In this document: one piece after another, positions 10,419-22,255 of the stretch
Position numbering within the stretch: position 1 is the stretch's first letter
Layout: each line of letters starts with the position of its first letter
Origin: Spongospora subterranea f. sp. subterranea
Taxonomy: Eukaryota; Endomyxa: Phytomyxea; Phytomyxea; Plasmodiophorida
Assembly (NCBI GenBank): GCA_049724395.1
Contig: JAUGWO010000239.1
Span: forward strand, 1 to 58,112
Reading direction: 5' to 3'
DNA: 58,112 bases
The notes under the pieces: model-generated
Seen by the model: the letters and a program-made list of their open reading frames with translations, nothing else
The model's database searches: none
What the model was told of the DNA's origin: nothing
Program-made: the position numbers and the translations under genes

Positions 10419-12551
10419 TTACGCAACACCGCTGGCAACTAACTTTTTTTGCTGCGCGACCTGAAACGATTCATAACCTCATCATTGAAACGATCCGCAA
10501 AAAGGTTGCAATACTACCTGCTTTTCTAGCTGTTCCCACAGATCGTCGTGTTTCTTGGTCGAATCAGCAAGTGCAGCCGTTTCTTCGGTGTACTGCAAAA
10601 GCGCCCCGTTTAACGACCTCAAATTACATTGCTTCTCCAGGTACCTTTTTAGACCGAGCGTCAAACAGTTCCGAATCCATTTCCATGAACATGCGTATGA
10701 CATTGAAAGTTAAGGAATGCACAGTTGAATTCCAATGTTTTTTGCCTATTGTGAGCGAGTCAAGACTGACTGATGAAAGGGCATGATAACGCGTACTATT
10801 GGCATGAAGTGCAGGATATAGAATGGGCAGAATCTTTTTTCGAAAATCTGTGGTTAGTGAAGAGATGTATTCGTTGTTCCACATAAACAAGGCTCTTTCA
10901 GCAACCTGAGTTATTAGCACAAGTGACTTTTATACAACAGTGAACAGAGATATGCGAAACAATACTTGGAAGTGCGGGCTAGCGATTGACTTCGCTATCT
11001 GTCTGAACAAAGGCTCAACAACAAGCTGAAACTGATCAGGTTGCGTGAGCTCCAATATCTCTTCCAGCTCGTTTAGGAAAAGCACCTAAGTTATATTTTT
11101 TATAAGGCGGCGCAAGAAATGCAAATTTAGCTCCTTGTTGTCCAAAACTAGAACGTACCTCTTTTGAGCTGTTGGTAACAGGCCAATATTGAAGAATTCC
11201 AAGAATTAGCGTTGGCGCCAATAAAGGATCTTTATCAATAAACTGAGTAACACAGTACGCTAGCTGTTGATGAAACAGCGCTAACATACGAACCTGTGCC
11301 ACTTTACTAAATATATAGGCATTGACTATAATCAAATAGGTTTCTTCTGACCTTATGCAGAGGAATCAATACATTTTTCAGAAACCGTTTATGCTCGTCT
11401 TTCAAAGGCAGGGCGAACCCATTAATTATACTGCCTAGAATTTCAAGTAACTCTCCGACACCGTTATGCCGCTCCGAGTCATAAATAAAGGTAAAGAATA
11501 CGTTATTGATTGCCTTCCGGATAAAAGATCGAAGCGACATGAATTTTCCGTATATCCTAGGCAGAATAAACTTGCAGCCGATAGAGCACCTGAAAGCTGA
11601 TCACCTATGCAAAACCGTCTTCAAGTAGTCTCTTTCCCGGGGGTCTTCACTCATAAATAGATCGAGTATTCGAAGTACGAATGGACCATTGATATATTTC
11701 TTGATAAGTTTAGGATCAGTATCGGCAGATACCACTAGCCTGAAACAGACGGTCATAAACCGCAGAGAAGCAATAGATTATTGAGTACCTGAGAAGAAAC
11801 TCGTAAATGATCTGTAGATGCGCCCATGCGGGATCAAGAACAGGATCATCTTCCTCCGGATCCCAGGCTGCCTCTGTCGGCGAAGGAGGAAGCGCACGAA
11901 AAAGGTTTATCCTGAAGGAGAACATCATTTTCAAAACCAGCCATACGTAGCATCGCAAACTGTATACTACTGGATCATGGTAATAATTTCTTGAAGAACG
12001 AGCTCGGAAAACCATGCCTTCGTTGTGCCTGTTGACCAATGAAAAACAGAAACAATGTTGATCCCGAGATATTCATACTAATATGGTCGACAAGCTCAAG
12101 AAGTATTTGTCGCTTCATTTCCTTAGCCATATTATCCTTTCCTCCGTCAGAAGGTGAGAAGTCGAAAATAACCGAACATAACTTCAGCTTACGAACAATC
12201 AAAGCCTAGGGGATTCCTCAAAAAACGTCGGCAATACACATTTGGCTGCGCTAAAAACGATAGTTACCTGCCTCTCCGAGGCCTGACAATCTCTAAATGC
12301 TGGCGTTGGTTGTAACAGGTCTCTTTTGGAAGGAACCCCTGAAAAACAAGGCAAATATCAATTTCTTTGAAGTCAGAAACAATGGTAAACCGCATCAACA
12401 AAGCAGCGAATGTCATGAAATACCGACATTCGTTGGATTGAGAGCCAGAGGACTGCCCTCTTTGTAGCGCTGGTGGATTTTGACTACCGGTGAGCGGAAT
12501 ATCTTTACTGATACGCCGTTTGAAATTCTTGAGGAGACCTTTCATAGACAT
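10419..12551 (-). CDS. PP2A regulatory subunit B56 family (B')
   Basis: The gene directs the protein phosphatase 2A core enzyme to substrates. Start ATG is at 12551 ([17 protein letters not shown]), end TAA at 10419, with about ten exons. In order the exons show [17 protein letters not shown] (about 12180), [20 protein letters not shown] (about 11900-11840), [20 protein letters not shown] (about 11690-11630), [20 protein letters not shown] (about 11440-11380), [15 protein letters not shown] (about 11270-11225), [15 protein letters not shown] (about 10900-10855) and [20 protein letters not shown] (about 10745-10690). These are the signature blocks of the B56 HEAT-like fold, and the length of roughly 490 residues is normal. 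The last two introns are 52 and about 58 bases. All family blocks are present, so it looks functional; splice sites near the N-terminus are less certain. Confidence 0.93.
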
Positions 12552-12909
12552 GGCTGCCTTTTATGCCTTCGTCTAGTGCCGCCGGCTGGGTGCTGGTCAA
12601 GTAAAAAACACCTCTCGCGACAGAACCGGTCTGGACTTCCGTATCCTGTTCAGGGGAACACCACGGAATAAATTTCGCTGTGATGATTCTCGAGACAGCG
12701 TTCAACGATGATCAAGGGCCGGCGCTTGCAACGGCCCCAATACGATCGAACCTCAACGTAGTACGATAGTAAACTGGAAAAGCGATTAGCGATTTCGATA
12801 ATTAGCACGGCGCAGTTAATTTTACTTCCATCAGTCAGTTACACACTTACACCCATAGTCGTCAACTGGACTGAGTGGGGACCGAGGGTACATCCACTGT
12901 CGCAGTCCT

Positions 12910-12977
12910 TATTAACCGCGCAGTGGTGTTGTGGCGCAGTATTATTATCCGCGCAGTGGTGTTGTGGCGCAGTATTA
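12910..12977. repeat. Direct tandem repeat, 2 x ~34 bases
   Basis: CGCGCAGTGGTGTTGTGGCG followed by CAGTATTATTA occurs twice back to back between the B56 gene and the SET-domain fragment. Function unknown. Confidence 0.8.
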
Positions 12978-13270
12978 TTAACCGCTCCAATCGCCTACAG
13001 GACGTACATACGCGACTTCTCCGCTGGCCATTATTGCATATACGTCGGCAGAACAGTTTGGATCACAACTATGGTTTATAACCCTTGCTTCTGAACCATA
13101 TAAGTCCACAAATGTATCTGTGTCCATGGCAAACGCGTACCCTGCACTCCGTTGGGAGACGGACAACGATTCTTCGTCGAAGACCGCCCCCGGTACTCAA
13201 TTATGAAATCGCCTGAAGCATTGCGACGTCCGCTGAGCGGTCGATCAGAAATGGTCGTTCACCTTGACCT
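12978..13270 (-). pseudogene. SET-domain methyltransferase fragment, with inverted second copy
   Basis: The minus strand encodes GDFIIEY (about 13218-13198) and, after a one-base frame change, DTDTFVDLYGSEARVINHSC followed by DPNCS (about 13130-13045), the conserved RFINHSCDPNC cofactor/zinc-binding core of SET lysine methyltransferases (SETD2/ASH1-like order). It stops soon after the core and lacks the rest of the domain. A plus-strand, diverged partial copy at 13298-13450 forms an inverted repeat with it, with about 30 bases between. It is a fragment or pseudogene unless more exons lie elsewhere. Confidence 0.7.
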
Positions 13271-13450
13271 CTAACCGGTTGTTTGCAGCTGAGGAGATTC
13301 AGCAAGGTGAACTACCATTTCTAATCGACCGCTCAGCGGAAGTCGCAATGCTACAGGCGATTTCCTAATCGAGTACCGGGGGCGGTCTTCGACGAAGAAT
13401 CGTTGTCCGTCTCCCAGGGTACGTATTTACCATTGACACAGACACATTCG
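13103..13450. repeat. Inverted repeat of the SET fragment
   Basis: The left arm (about 13103-13268) and right arm (about 13298-13450) are reverse complements at roughly 90 percent, with a 9-10 base deletion in the right arm. Shared text includes GGCGGTCTTCGACGAAGAAT. The divergence implies an old duplication. Confidence 0.85.
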
Positions 13451-13725
13451 TGGACGGTTGGGTTTTACTGGTAGGCAACCATCAGTTCTGGGCCTCAATT
13501 CGATACCTCATGTGGAACTGTTCGGTTCTCAACAGCGTTCGCTCATGATTCGATATGCAACCTGCATGGGCTATCATCGACAATGCAGCTCTCGATAAAG
13601 AAATTGTTTTTGGATCTGACGGAAAGCTGATATTCAAGATTATGTCTTGATTTGTTGCTGATTCCAACTGCAGCACATACACGCCCTCGGAATGGCGTCA
13701 CAACATCAGTTGAGGATCCTGAATG

Positions 13726-14785
13726 AAAAATGTGCAGCAGTATCCAGGAAAGCGATCTGTATGGATTCTTGACGGTGCTCGCATCCATTGCCACCCCAGT
13801 TTCACGTACTATTTAAGGTCTATCGGCATCATTCCGGTATTCCTCCCCGCTTACTGTCCCTTTTTCAACCCCATCGAATTCTTCTTTGGGTATGTCAAAA
13901 GACATATGCGCAGAACGTACTCGGAAGGCTCTGTGCGACCCAAAGACCTCGTCAAGACCATATCGTCAAATGTTAGAACGCTTCTCTACCTATTCCATGA
14001 GAAAGGTGTTCATGCACTGCGGATAATCTGCATCAGGGCGGTTTAACCCTGGCGTTGCTTATTCAGGTACTACAGATATGAAAAGCCTCGGGTATGTTCA
14101 AGTAATACATATATTTAATAATCTCTGTGGTCATGCATGATCCACGTCAGGCATGTTGTCAAGAATAGCCACGCTATCAGGTCGTTCATCACGATGAAGA
14201 GCATTTCTCAAAGCTCATAGCCACGCTATCAGGTCGTTCATCAGGATGAAGAGCATTTCTCAAAGCTCAGAACGTCACCGTCGAACTGCCAGCGTTTTGA
14301 GAAATGCCCTTCATCGTGATGAACGACCTGATAGCGTGGCTATTCTTGACAACATGCCTGACGTGGATCATGCATGACCACAGAGATTATTAAATATATG
14401 TATTATTTACTTGAACATACCCGAGGCTTTTCATATCTGTAGTACCTGAATAAGCAACGCCAGGGTTAAACCGCCCCTGATGCAGATTATCCGCAGTGCA
14501 TGAACACCTTTCTCATGGAATAGGTAGAGAAGCGTTCTAACACTGACGATATGGTCTTGACGAGGTCTTTGGGTCGCACAGAGCCTTCCGAGTACGTTCT
14601 GCGCATATGTCTTTTGACATACCCAAAGAAGAATTCGATGGGGTTGAAAAAGGGACAGTAAGCGGGGAGGAATACCGGAATGATGCCGATAGACCTTAAA
14701 TAGTACGTGAAACTGGGGTGGCAATGGATGCGAGCACCGTCAAGAATCCATACAGATCGCTTTCCTGGATACTGCTGCACATTTT
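13726..14785. repeat. Large palindrome, ~500-base arms carrying transposase
   Basis: Plus strand 13726-14268 and the reverse complement of about 14295-14785 are nearly identical, including the coding text ILDGARIHCHPSFTYYL and the downstream sequence to GTCAAGAATAGCC. The axis is near 14282. On the left arm, beside the axis, a 52-base unit is tandemly duplicated (14165-14216 and 14217-14268); the right arm has it once. The right arm alone continues into a longer transposase gene. Confidence 0.9.
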
Positions 14786-15551
14786 TTGAGAGCGCGAACT
14801 CTCTGCAGCACATGACGAATCGAATGCGATCAAATGTTCCATCGGTTACGAACGTTTCGATCAATCCATCACAGTCGATGCATAATAATGACACCCGAGG
14901 CATTCTGTTGAACTCTCCACGGAAGAGAAATTTTTGTCCCTTTGAGCAAACAAAGTCTAAGAAGCTTTAAGACAAAAAAAAATGTAAACCTTGAGAGCAT
15001 AGCCGCGTCTTCGAAGCATTCCTCTATTGTCAAACGAGACTTCATCAAGGAATGAGAGGGTTTGGTGAGTCTATTTCAGAAGAGATAATTCCCAAAAGAA
15101 TCGAATGACATCTCGAACCGAAACTTGCATCGCCCGGCGCTCTAAACACTATATCAGAAAACATGTATTAACATTGATACTCCAGAAGCAAGCAGGTTTG
15201 TTGCACCTTGTAGGTCAGATTAGATTCTCGCATTAGACGCCCAACACTGGAAATTCTGATCTTCATGTTTCAAAACATCATGAAAGCTTGTCGGGTTTCA
15301 TCTAAGAACGACAAAGGATGATTCATTATGTGATGTACAATCCATTGCCATTGCTCCTGTGAGAACTTGACATTTGAGCCTTTTGACGATCGTCGAGATA
15401 AATTGCCAGTTTTTTCAAAACGATCAACCCATCGGCTGATGGGCGGCATTACCCTTACGATAATCGGTGGCAGTGCGTGTGATTGTGAAGCCAAGAAAAC
15501 AATACGAATACACGGCATGCTCCTTGGTATTGACGGAACAATGATTTCCAT
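14431..15551 (-). mobile_element. IS630/Tc1-mariner-like transposase (DD34E)
   Basis: The minus strand encodes, in order, a helix-turn-helix part with RWVDRFEKTGNLSRRSSKGS (about 15440-15380), an FSQEQWQWIVHHIMNHPLS block, a first catalytic region VSLLCIDCDGLIETF (about 14895-14850), and WILDGARIHCHPSF to FFNPIEFFFGYVKRHMRR (about 14755-14595). Between the second Asp (LDGARIH) and the Glu (NPIE) there are 34 residues, a DD34E spacing. Small intron-like or frame breaks separate the N-terminal blocks. The C-terminal third is duplicated in inverted orientation at 13726-14046. This is a plain DNA transposon; the present copy is probably inactive, though all three catalytic regions are visible. 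Confidence 0.85.
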
Positions 15552-15762
15552 CGAGAGTTGCTAACAATTCATGACGAGGTCCCTGCTCCCCCATGTTGAG
15601 GTATTTCAATGCGGACCCTCCCAAGGGGTATATATCGATGATCGCTTGTTTGTACGCTTGGGACAATTCCAGCGCCCAAAACCTCACAATTTTGTATTGC
15701 GATGACGTTGATTTCAGCGCAACACCCACATTCTCAAAATGCGATTCCTTATTTGGATTACT

Positions 15763-15987
15763 GTACACCGCCAACCGTATTTAGTGTCACCTAGGGTTTG
15801 TTACTGCGTGGCCTCGTGCTTCCTCGACTTGTACCCAATCAGACATGACGTCACTTTGAATTGTGTGCGCAGTGGGTAAAGATACAATATTACCAGTAAA
15901 AAAAATCTAGTAAATTTGCCAGTAAACTTATTATTCGCTTACGGAGTTGTAAACCCTATGTGACACTAAATACGGTTAACGGTGTAC
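15763..15987. mobile_element. MITE-like element with ~40-base terminal inverted repeats
   Basis: The left arm at 15763-15804 (GTACACCGCCAACCGTATTT, then AGTGTCACCTAGGG) is the reverse complement of 15949-15987 with a few mismatches. The interior of about 145 bases is A/T-rich and non-coding. It sits just upstream of the transposase gene and could be a deletion derivative of a Tc1-like element, or the facing ends of two insertions. Confidence 0.7.
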
Positions 15988-15989
15988 TT

Positions 15990-17015
15990 TGATTCAGCGC
16001 AACAAATATTTCGATGCGGAGCCTCCCAAAGATCGCGGAGCGCGAAAGTTTTCTATCGCAGTGCTCCACTTGAGCAGTTAGTGATCCGTTTATCTCTGTT
16101 CCTCTACGAAAATTCTTGGTTGTGCTGTCGAATGGTTTGTTCTGCCTCTGTTTAATCGTTGTTTTCGTGTTGAGATTTGCATATTTCGGTGAAGCAATTG
16201 CATTCCTATTCCAATACATCGGTTTCATTTGATATCGATTATCTGGTGTTCTCATATACCGATAAATCGGTTGACCAGTGTTTCGGTTTCCCGATAGCTC
16301 ATAAGGTGTTTCGGTTTGATTCAAACTGTAATGAGTTATCATCTCGCACGATTTCTCACGTCGAAGGGTGAATAAGGTTTGGCTGTCTGTCGGCTGTTCC
16401 TTATCATGGGTGGGAGTTTCCCAGGGGAAGACTCCGATCATCCCTCCCACTACCACCGACTTTGATAGTAGCCGACTCCAACCATTCATTAGACACGAAT
16501 TCAAACAACATCATCAGATTTCCAGGAATATCACGAGCCCGTCCGTGAGGATGGGAATCAGGTTCCCCAGCTTGGCATGATCTCAACTTGATACCGGTCG
16601 AGTCCACAACACAGCCGCACTGACAGAACTACACTCTATCTCGAACGTCATCGGCTTCAGCTTGAGTTCGGTTAGGAAACAATATCATGGACATTGGCAG
16701 AATTCCTTGTCGTCGATCGACCTTTGGTTTCAATCAGATTTTTGCGATCAACATCCTTCTCTTAGTTCCATACGGCGCTACCATTGCCAAGCTCTAATCG
16801 CTCGGGTAGGCCCATTTGCATAGACTTACCCCAATGATCTGTTGATCAGTTTCCATTGCCAGCGAGACCGTTTTCAGGGTCCATCAATTTTCGATCGACA
16901 TCGTTCGCATCAGATATGTTCACCATGTTAGCATTTTACTGGACGTCATCGTGCCCGATTGCTCAACATCTCGCTGTTTTCCGCTGCAATGTTGAGCGAA
17001 ACGCATCATAGTTCA
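15990..17015. other. No recognisable gene
   Basis: A 182-codon minus frame (16504-15956) overlaps the MITE and shows no known motif, so I do not call it. The remainder is non-coding as far as I can see. Confidence 0.4.
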
Positions 17016-17019
17016 CAGC

Positions 17020-18306
17020 TTATTTCGGATGACCAACCTGCTCATGGTTCAAATATATCGAACTGAACGCGCCATCATGAGGATGGCTTCTTCGAGATCT
17101 CGACACGTTCTGTCTTGGTGATTGGTCCATCAATGACTCAGACATCCAGTTTCCGACTGAGATGACGACGACGATGGAAAACGAGGGATCTGATCCACCC
17201 CCGAGGGAACCAAATGGCTCAACGGCGATGACGGAGCTGGATAGTTGTTGGCGGAAGTTGATGGTGCAGGTGAGCTGATTTTTTTTTTGCCGATAAACAT
17301 AATCCTGTTTTCTTATTTTGGTTATTGGCTCTTGTTCAGCATCGTTATTCCTTCGTTTTTTTGCCATTTATGCGGTGGGATAACACAATTGCTTCATCAG
17401 CATGCGGCTTTAGGGCCATCTGGCCCAAATGTTACACGAAAATCAACACCAAAAAACGCCGTTTGATGTGCAATAAACGCTACGCTTTCCGACGAGAACA
17501 ACACCCAATATTACGGCTGGCGATACAGATTCCTTCTAGGCTGACCAGGACTCCTTTACCAGACATTGTTCACAAACTCACCGAAAATTCAACGATGGGC
17601 ATCGACCCATCAATTAGGGGTTCGGTGGATCGTGGGCATTATGAAAACGTGTATATGCTATAGCGATGGCGTCCTCCCCAGCAGAAATGCTCTCCAAGTG
17701 TGGTGTGTACTTGGACGCCATTCTGCAGGCTCGAGCAACGCCCTGTCGTTCGCTGAAATGATTTCATTCATTTGCTGTGAATCTGTTGACATATATCTGT
17801 TCTCATCAGTTGGAAGGGAAATAGCTTGTTCGACGTTCGCTGCAATCAAGTTTCTGTGATCCGATTGCCAGATGACCTGGCCGGAACTCATTTTCTGACA
17901 CCTCATACAGCAAACGCAAATTGTGGAGAAATTATCGGTCGTATCCGGATCAGTGAAACCTTCAACGAATTGATTGCGAATGGACCAAAAATCCCGAAGT
18001 TCCCCATCAGCGCAGCGGGTTAGGGCAGCAGCTGCAAATGGCACAACCTTCTTCAATGAACGCTTTTTCCATAATCAACAAGCGCAGCAGGGTGTTGTCA
18101 AGGCAATCAATCGGGGGTTCCTGAGCCATCATCGTTCGCAGGCGATTCTGAACCTGCATTGGATCCTGTGGCGAATCCACCCAAAAATCGTGACCGTGAT
18201 AGCAATGGCCCACGATCGTCGAGTTCCGCAACCATGAACAACATGGGCGAGCTGGTGCATATTCTCCCATCGCCAACTCACGGATTGCCCTTTGATCGTG
18301 TGACAA
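17020..18306 (-). CDS. Possible multi-exon gene of unknown function
   Basis: Minus-strand open segments at 18306-18007, 18056-17658 and 17367-17020 have protein-like composition. The first two share a junction near 18045-18010: the text MEKAFIEE can continue as ALTRCADGELRDFWSIRNQF if a short GT-AG segment is removed. The second is Cys-containing (CVCCMRCQKMSSG). I recognise no family. The apparent removal is only about 16 bases, far shorter than verified introns here, so the model is doubtful; it may be several unrelated frames. Confidence 0.25.
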
Positions 18307-18689
18307 TGGCCGAACATTGATTGTGGCGTTGGAATACGATCGTCAGTTTGGTGATATTAACGCCATTTCGGGGCGCTCATAACGACGTTTTGGACATTTT
18401 TCATTTATTGGGTTTTGAGTTCGTCATGGAAAAACACTGGAACATCGGCGTCGGCTTCCTGGTCGTTGGTTGGCTGGTTGTCTAGTTGTGTGTGAAGAAG
18501 GGTGAGGCGACCTGCTAACGATTGCAGCCCGCACGTATTCTGTATCCTTGATTTCAACAGCTGAACAGCAAACGATCAATAATTAATTCCCCTTAGCCGC
18601 TCTGCCAGATATGCCAGATCTATTTTCAAGACAACCAAAACAAAAATAACATTTCCTCAAGATTATGAAGTTTCTAAAAAGACACTCAA

Positions 18690-21072
18690 GAACTTGAATT
18701 GACTTCGAAAGCAAAAATAATGAAGACATGTGAACAAAGCAAAACTCGGTTGTTTTTTAAAAAATGTACCTGCTGGACTAGTAGTAGCGACTCAGAAACC
18801 GACGAATTTCCAAGGAGAAGGGAGACGTGGCGCTTCAGCAGCGCGTCCAACCACAGCAGGGCGCAGGACAAAATAAATACCGATGGCGCCGCTACAACAG
18901 GGTGGGACATCACTGATCAGCATACAGATACCAACAGAGCATCCTGGCCTTACTTTGAATCTTATTGACCAGTACGACCAGCAATGCAGTGACTAATCCA
19001 GTTGGCAGACGAGCAATGGTTGATTTGATAAATGAAGGACGCGGCTCGTGCAGAACCAGAACCAGTTTCTGGGAATCGTTCGACTGATCAACGACCGTCA
19101 GCTTCAACCGCCGAAATCCCCCCCAACAAACTCTACCTTCAGCGCCTGAACCAAGAGAGTGACCATGGAATCCGCTGTGGGCGCTTCTTCGCCAGGCTGG
19201 AGAGATAATGGCCTATGGAATCATTAATCAATGAGACATTTGATGAAACCCACTATGAGAACAAAAACGCGGAGGCGTCGCCAAAAAATCCAAATGCAAA
19301 TTGGGTACGCGAGTGACTTACATGGCGTCTTTGCCGGTAACAGTAACGACCGGCTTTGTCGTTTTACTACGTTTGGTGGCGGCTGTGATAACATCGATGG
19401 GGATCTGAGTCTTTCCTTGTCTCTTGATACCCGCCATGGGCAATAAACTTGCCTCTGCCAGAACAATCAGATTTTCAGATCCGCAGCGCCAAAAAGGAAA
19501 TGGACTATAACGGATCACGTACCGAAAGAGCTCAATTCCACTGAGACTTCGCATGAGACGGTCTGGAATACTGGATGGGCCAGTTTGCCCCCAGCGATCG
19601 TCACGGTCGCATCGGACGCAAAACGCGCAGCAAGTGCAGATCCAGCGCAATTCAGTGAAATATGATCGGTAATGGAAGTCTGCTTCGATTTCGAAACGCG
19701 AATCATCTGAAAATGTACAGCGCAGATAATTAGCATTGAGGGGAGTGGTGTGGGGGTGAAATATCGATTCATCGATCAACACGTACATTAAACACCACGA
19801 CGTTTCCGGTCTGTGTGACGCATCCGACAGATTTGCCAACGAACAGCATTCGAGGACGGTCCGGCGATAAATAACAGACTGACGCGTCTACGGTTTCCTT
19901 GATATTGCCCGATGACGTGATCCTGATGCGAATAACACAGTATGTCAATACAGAAAATGATGCCGATCTTGTTAAATGATATTCACGAAGTGGATATTAC
20001 CTGAAAGCATTGATCGAACGATCATTCTGGGCGATGGTGTAAAGGTTTGTCCCTTTGTGGTTGAAGGCGATATCGATGATGGTTGATGCGTGCCCGCGAA
20101 GTTTCGCTACGCCTCTCAGCGTGGTGACATCGACGATCTTGATGCTGTTCCCGCCTGAATATCAGCGTTGATCAGAAATCCCGAACATCAGCAAGCAGCT
20201 TTCAATGTTGGAAATCAACCAGAGGAACTCGAATATTTACAGTGAGTGTTGAGCGCAACGAAATGTGATGTATTTGGTGTTTACCGCAGGCTAATAAAGT
20301 GCCAGAAGAATTGATGGCGATACAGTTCGTAACGGATCGCTTGGACGGGCGGAACTGGCGAACTTGGCGACATTCTTGCTGAGTGATGGCCCACTCCGAG
20401 CAGAATCCGTCATTACTGCTCATGTAGAGCATCTACATGGGCACAGAATCGATGGTGAGAACGGCATCGGTGGAATCGATCAAGGGGGAACATATCGATT
20501 ACGCTGGCGTCAGCGTTGAAACACAGGCTGTTGATTTGACTGCCGTGAGCGGAGAAGTCGTGGGTGATGTCGCCACGAGTGAGATCGCAGATGATGACTT
20601 GCCCAGATGTGGAACCTGTTAACAAACAGGGCGATTTAGGGCGTGATATTCTCAGGAACGAACCAAGCCACATCAAATTGACGAACTAAAGCGTCGAAAC
20701 ATCTATAAACGATATCGGGCCGAAATCGGTTATGATAATTATTTGCAAAAAAAAGGCGGGAGATCTTCAGGTTGAACTGGGGGAAACACTTGACGATTTG
20801 CAATTTCGCAAAAAAAACCTTGTTCAGTCAAAACATAATCAAAAACAGGGCAAAAAAAACTCAGATCGAACAGTCTGAAAAGGCGGTGAACCTGTTGCTA
20901 GGAGGTGTTGCTTAATTTCCATGCAATTGGCGACGTGATCCGCCTTCAGGACGATGGGCTGGCAATGCAGTTGTCCCGTGACCACGTCATAGACCCTGAG
21001 GCGCTGATCGGCCCCGCAGATCGCCATCAGTGCGCCATCATCGGCTAGGCGGGTCAACGACGCCGGCGACAT
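18690..21072 (-). CDS. WDR43: WDR43/Utp5-like small-subunit processome protein
   Basis: The family belongs to the t-UTP subcomplex of the SSU processome in the nucleolus, needed for pre-rRNA transcription and processing. The likely start is ATG 21072 (MSPASLTRLADDGALMAICG). WD-repeat blocks follow: GADQRLRVYDVVTGQL (about 21025-20980), GSTSGQVIICDLTRGDITHD (about 20610-20550), and GGNSIKIVDVTTLRG with GHASTIIDIAFNHKGTNLY (about 20150-20050). A linker with KRSKTTKPVVTVTGKDAM lies near 19325. A UTP12 domain ends the protein: SNDSQKLVLVLHEPRPSFIK, STIARLPTGLVTALL (about 19080-18990) and WLDALLKRHVSLLL (about 18855-18815). WD repeats plus a C-terminal UTP12 domain in this order identify the family. 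Exact exon ends and the stop (about 18600-18690) are uncertain. Confidence 0.8.
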
Positions 21073-21099
21073 GTGATCGGCAGAGAGATATTTATTCAC

Positions 21100-21620
21100 A
21101 CGGGCGGTCGGCGGCGTTGTCGTCGGTACTGGCGACGTAGAGATGAAGCGATCCTCAACCAGCGGTAGGGATCACGGATTTGAAAAAACTGCGTGACGGA
21201 GTCCGTGGCGGACACCCGCCAGTTTGAGACAGCAACCCCCTTCGATGGGTAGTCATGACTTCGGGGGAAATGATGGGCGTTTCCGGTGTTTCTAATTACA
21301 GCGCCAACTGCAGTCGTTTCCCGGTCTCCCCCTATATCAGGAGACCAATCTGACTGGTGCGATGGCGTTCATGTGGCGCTATTTGCGATGGCGTTGGGGA
21401 GTTGTCATGGCAATGCGGGCAATATGAGGGCGGTGAATGGTGGTTGGGGCTCTTGATAGGGATTGACCGGTTGAGGGATGGGACCCCAGGGTTGATCATA
21501 ATGCCCTAGGTGAAATCAGGTCGGGCACTGCCGAATATACGTATCCAATACAATGGAATTTTTGGGGTGTTCGAGAATGGTGCCGACGAAAGAGCGCGAA
21601 CGAATTCGTGAAGTATTCTA
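21100..21620. other. No gene seen
   Basis: GC-rich upstream region of WDR43. The frame leading into its first exon stays open for some distance with a Pro/Thr-rich sequence, so a slightly upstream start is possible. Nothing else is recognisable. Confidence 0.4.
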
Positions 21621-21624
21621 TAGA

Positions 21625-22255
21625 TCATGAATATTCGAAACACGCAATGGAAATCAGACTATACGAACCCGAATGAACGGCGTCACCCCAAAGCAACATC
21701 AATTCAGATTTGATCAAATCGACCACAATCCAGCCGATCGCCGCAAGTGTGTACAGGTCCACTGGATGATCGCCCAAACACGCATCGTGGACGGTGTTCG
21801 TGGACAAACCGCCACAAGTGGGCACCGCACGTTCATGTATTTCATCAACACGCTCCCCGTTTTTCCAAGCGTTGGGCGCGATGAATGGGTACGAGTAGGC
21901 CACGAGGAGGTGCAAACTTAATTCAAAATGTGCCAATGGGGTATTCAGAAGTGATTCCGCCTCATCCAACGATTGGCGGTTTCCGTGAACGGCTAAGAAG
22001 GGTGTTTGAAACAGGGTTTATTGGGTGATTGCAATGGACACGGATTCGGTGATATTCAGCGTATTGAAGTTCAACGCAACGGGGTGTCCGGTCAGTCTGC
22101 ATTTCCGTTTTCTCGAACTGATCTGAGACATCGGCATTGTTTGAAGACGAGGACGTGTATTTATGCAGGCTAAAGTTGGGCAAATTCTGATGAATGTTGA
22201 TCGGCCTCAGATAGGTGATGAAAGCGAATATTCTGTCCCCAGCTTGAACCTCCAT
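21625..22255 (-). CDS. Hypothetical protein in two overlapping frames
   Basis: Two minus-strand frames, 22255-21962 (MEVQAGDRIFAFITYLRPIN start) and 21969-21625 (includes LIKSELMLLWGDAVHSG), meet at 21962-21969. Together they read as one protein with a hydrophobic stretch (LYTLAAIGWIVVDLI). A short intron or single frame change would be needed to join them. No family is recognised. Confidence 0.3.

Noticed and set aside
13726-14785. Palindrome dismissed as a pure amplification artefact.
   Set aside because: The arms are nearly identical, so artefact remains possible here, but the other palindromes are diverged by several percent and one arm here has a duplicated unit, so a biological origin is kept as the working view.
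15956-16504. 182-codon minus-strand frame.
   Set aside because: Its 3' end is MITE terminal repeat and no family is recognised.
18010-18050. An apparent 16-base intron in a minus-strand frame.
   Set aside because: All introns I could verify by protein family are about 50-67 bases; a 16-base one is not credible without transcripts.
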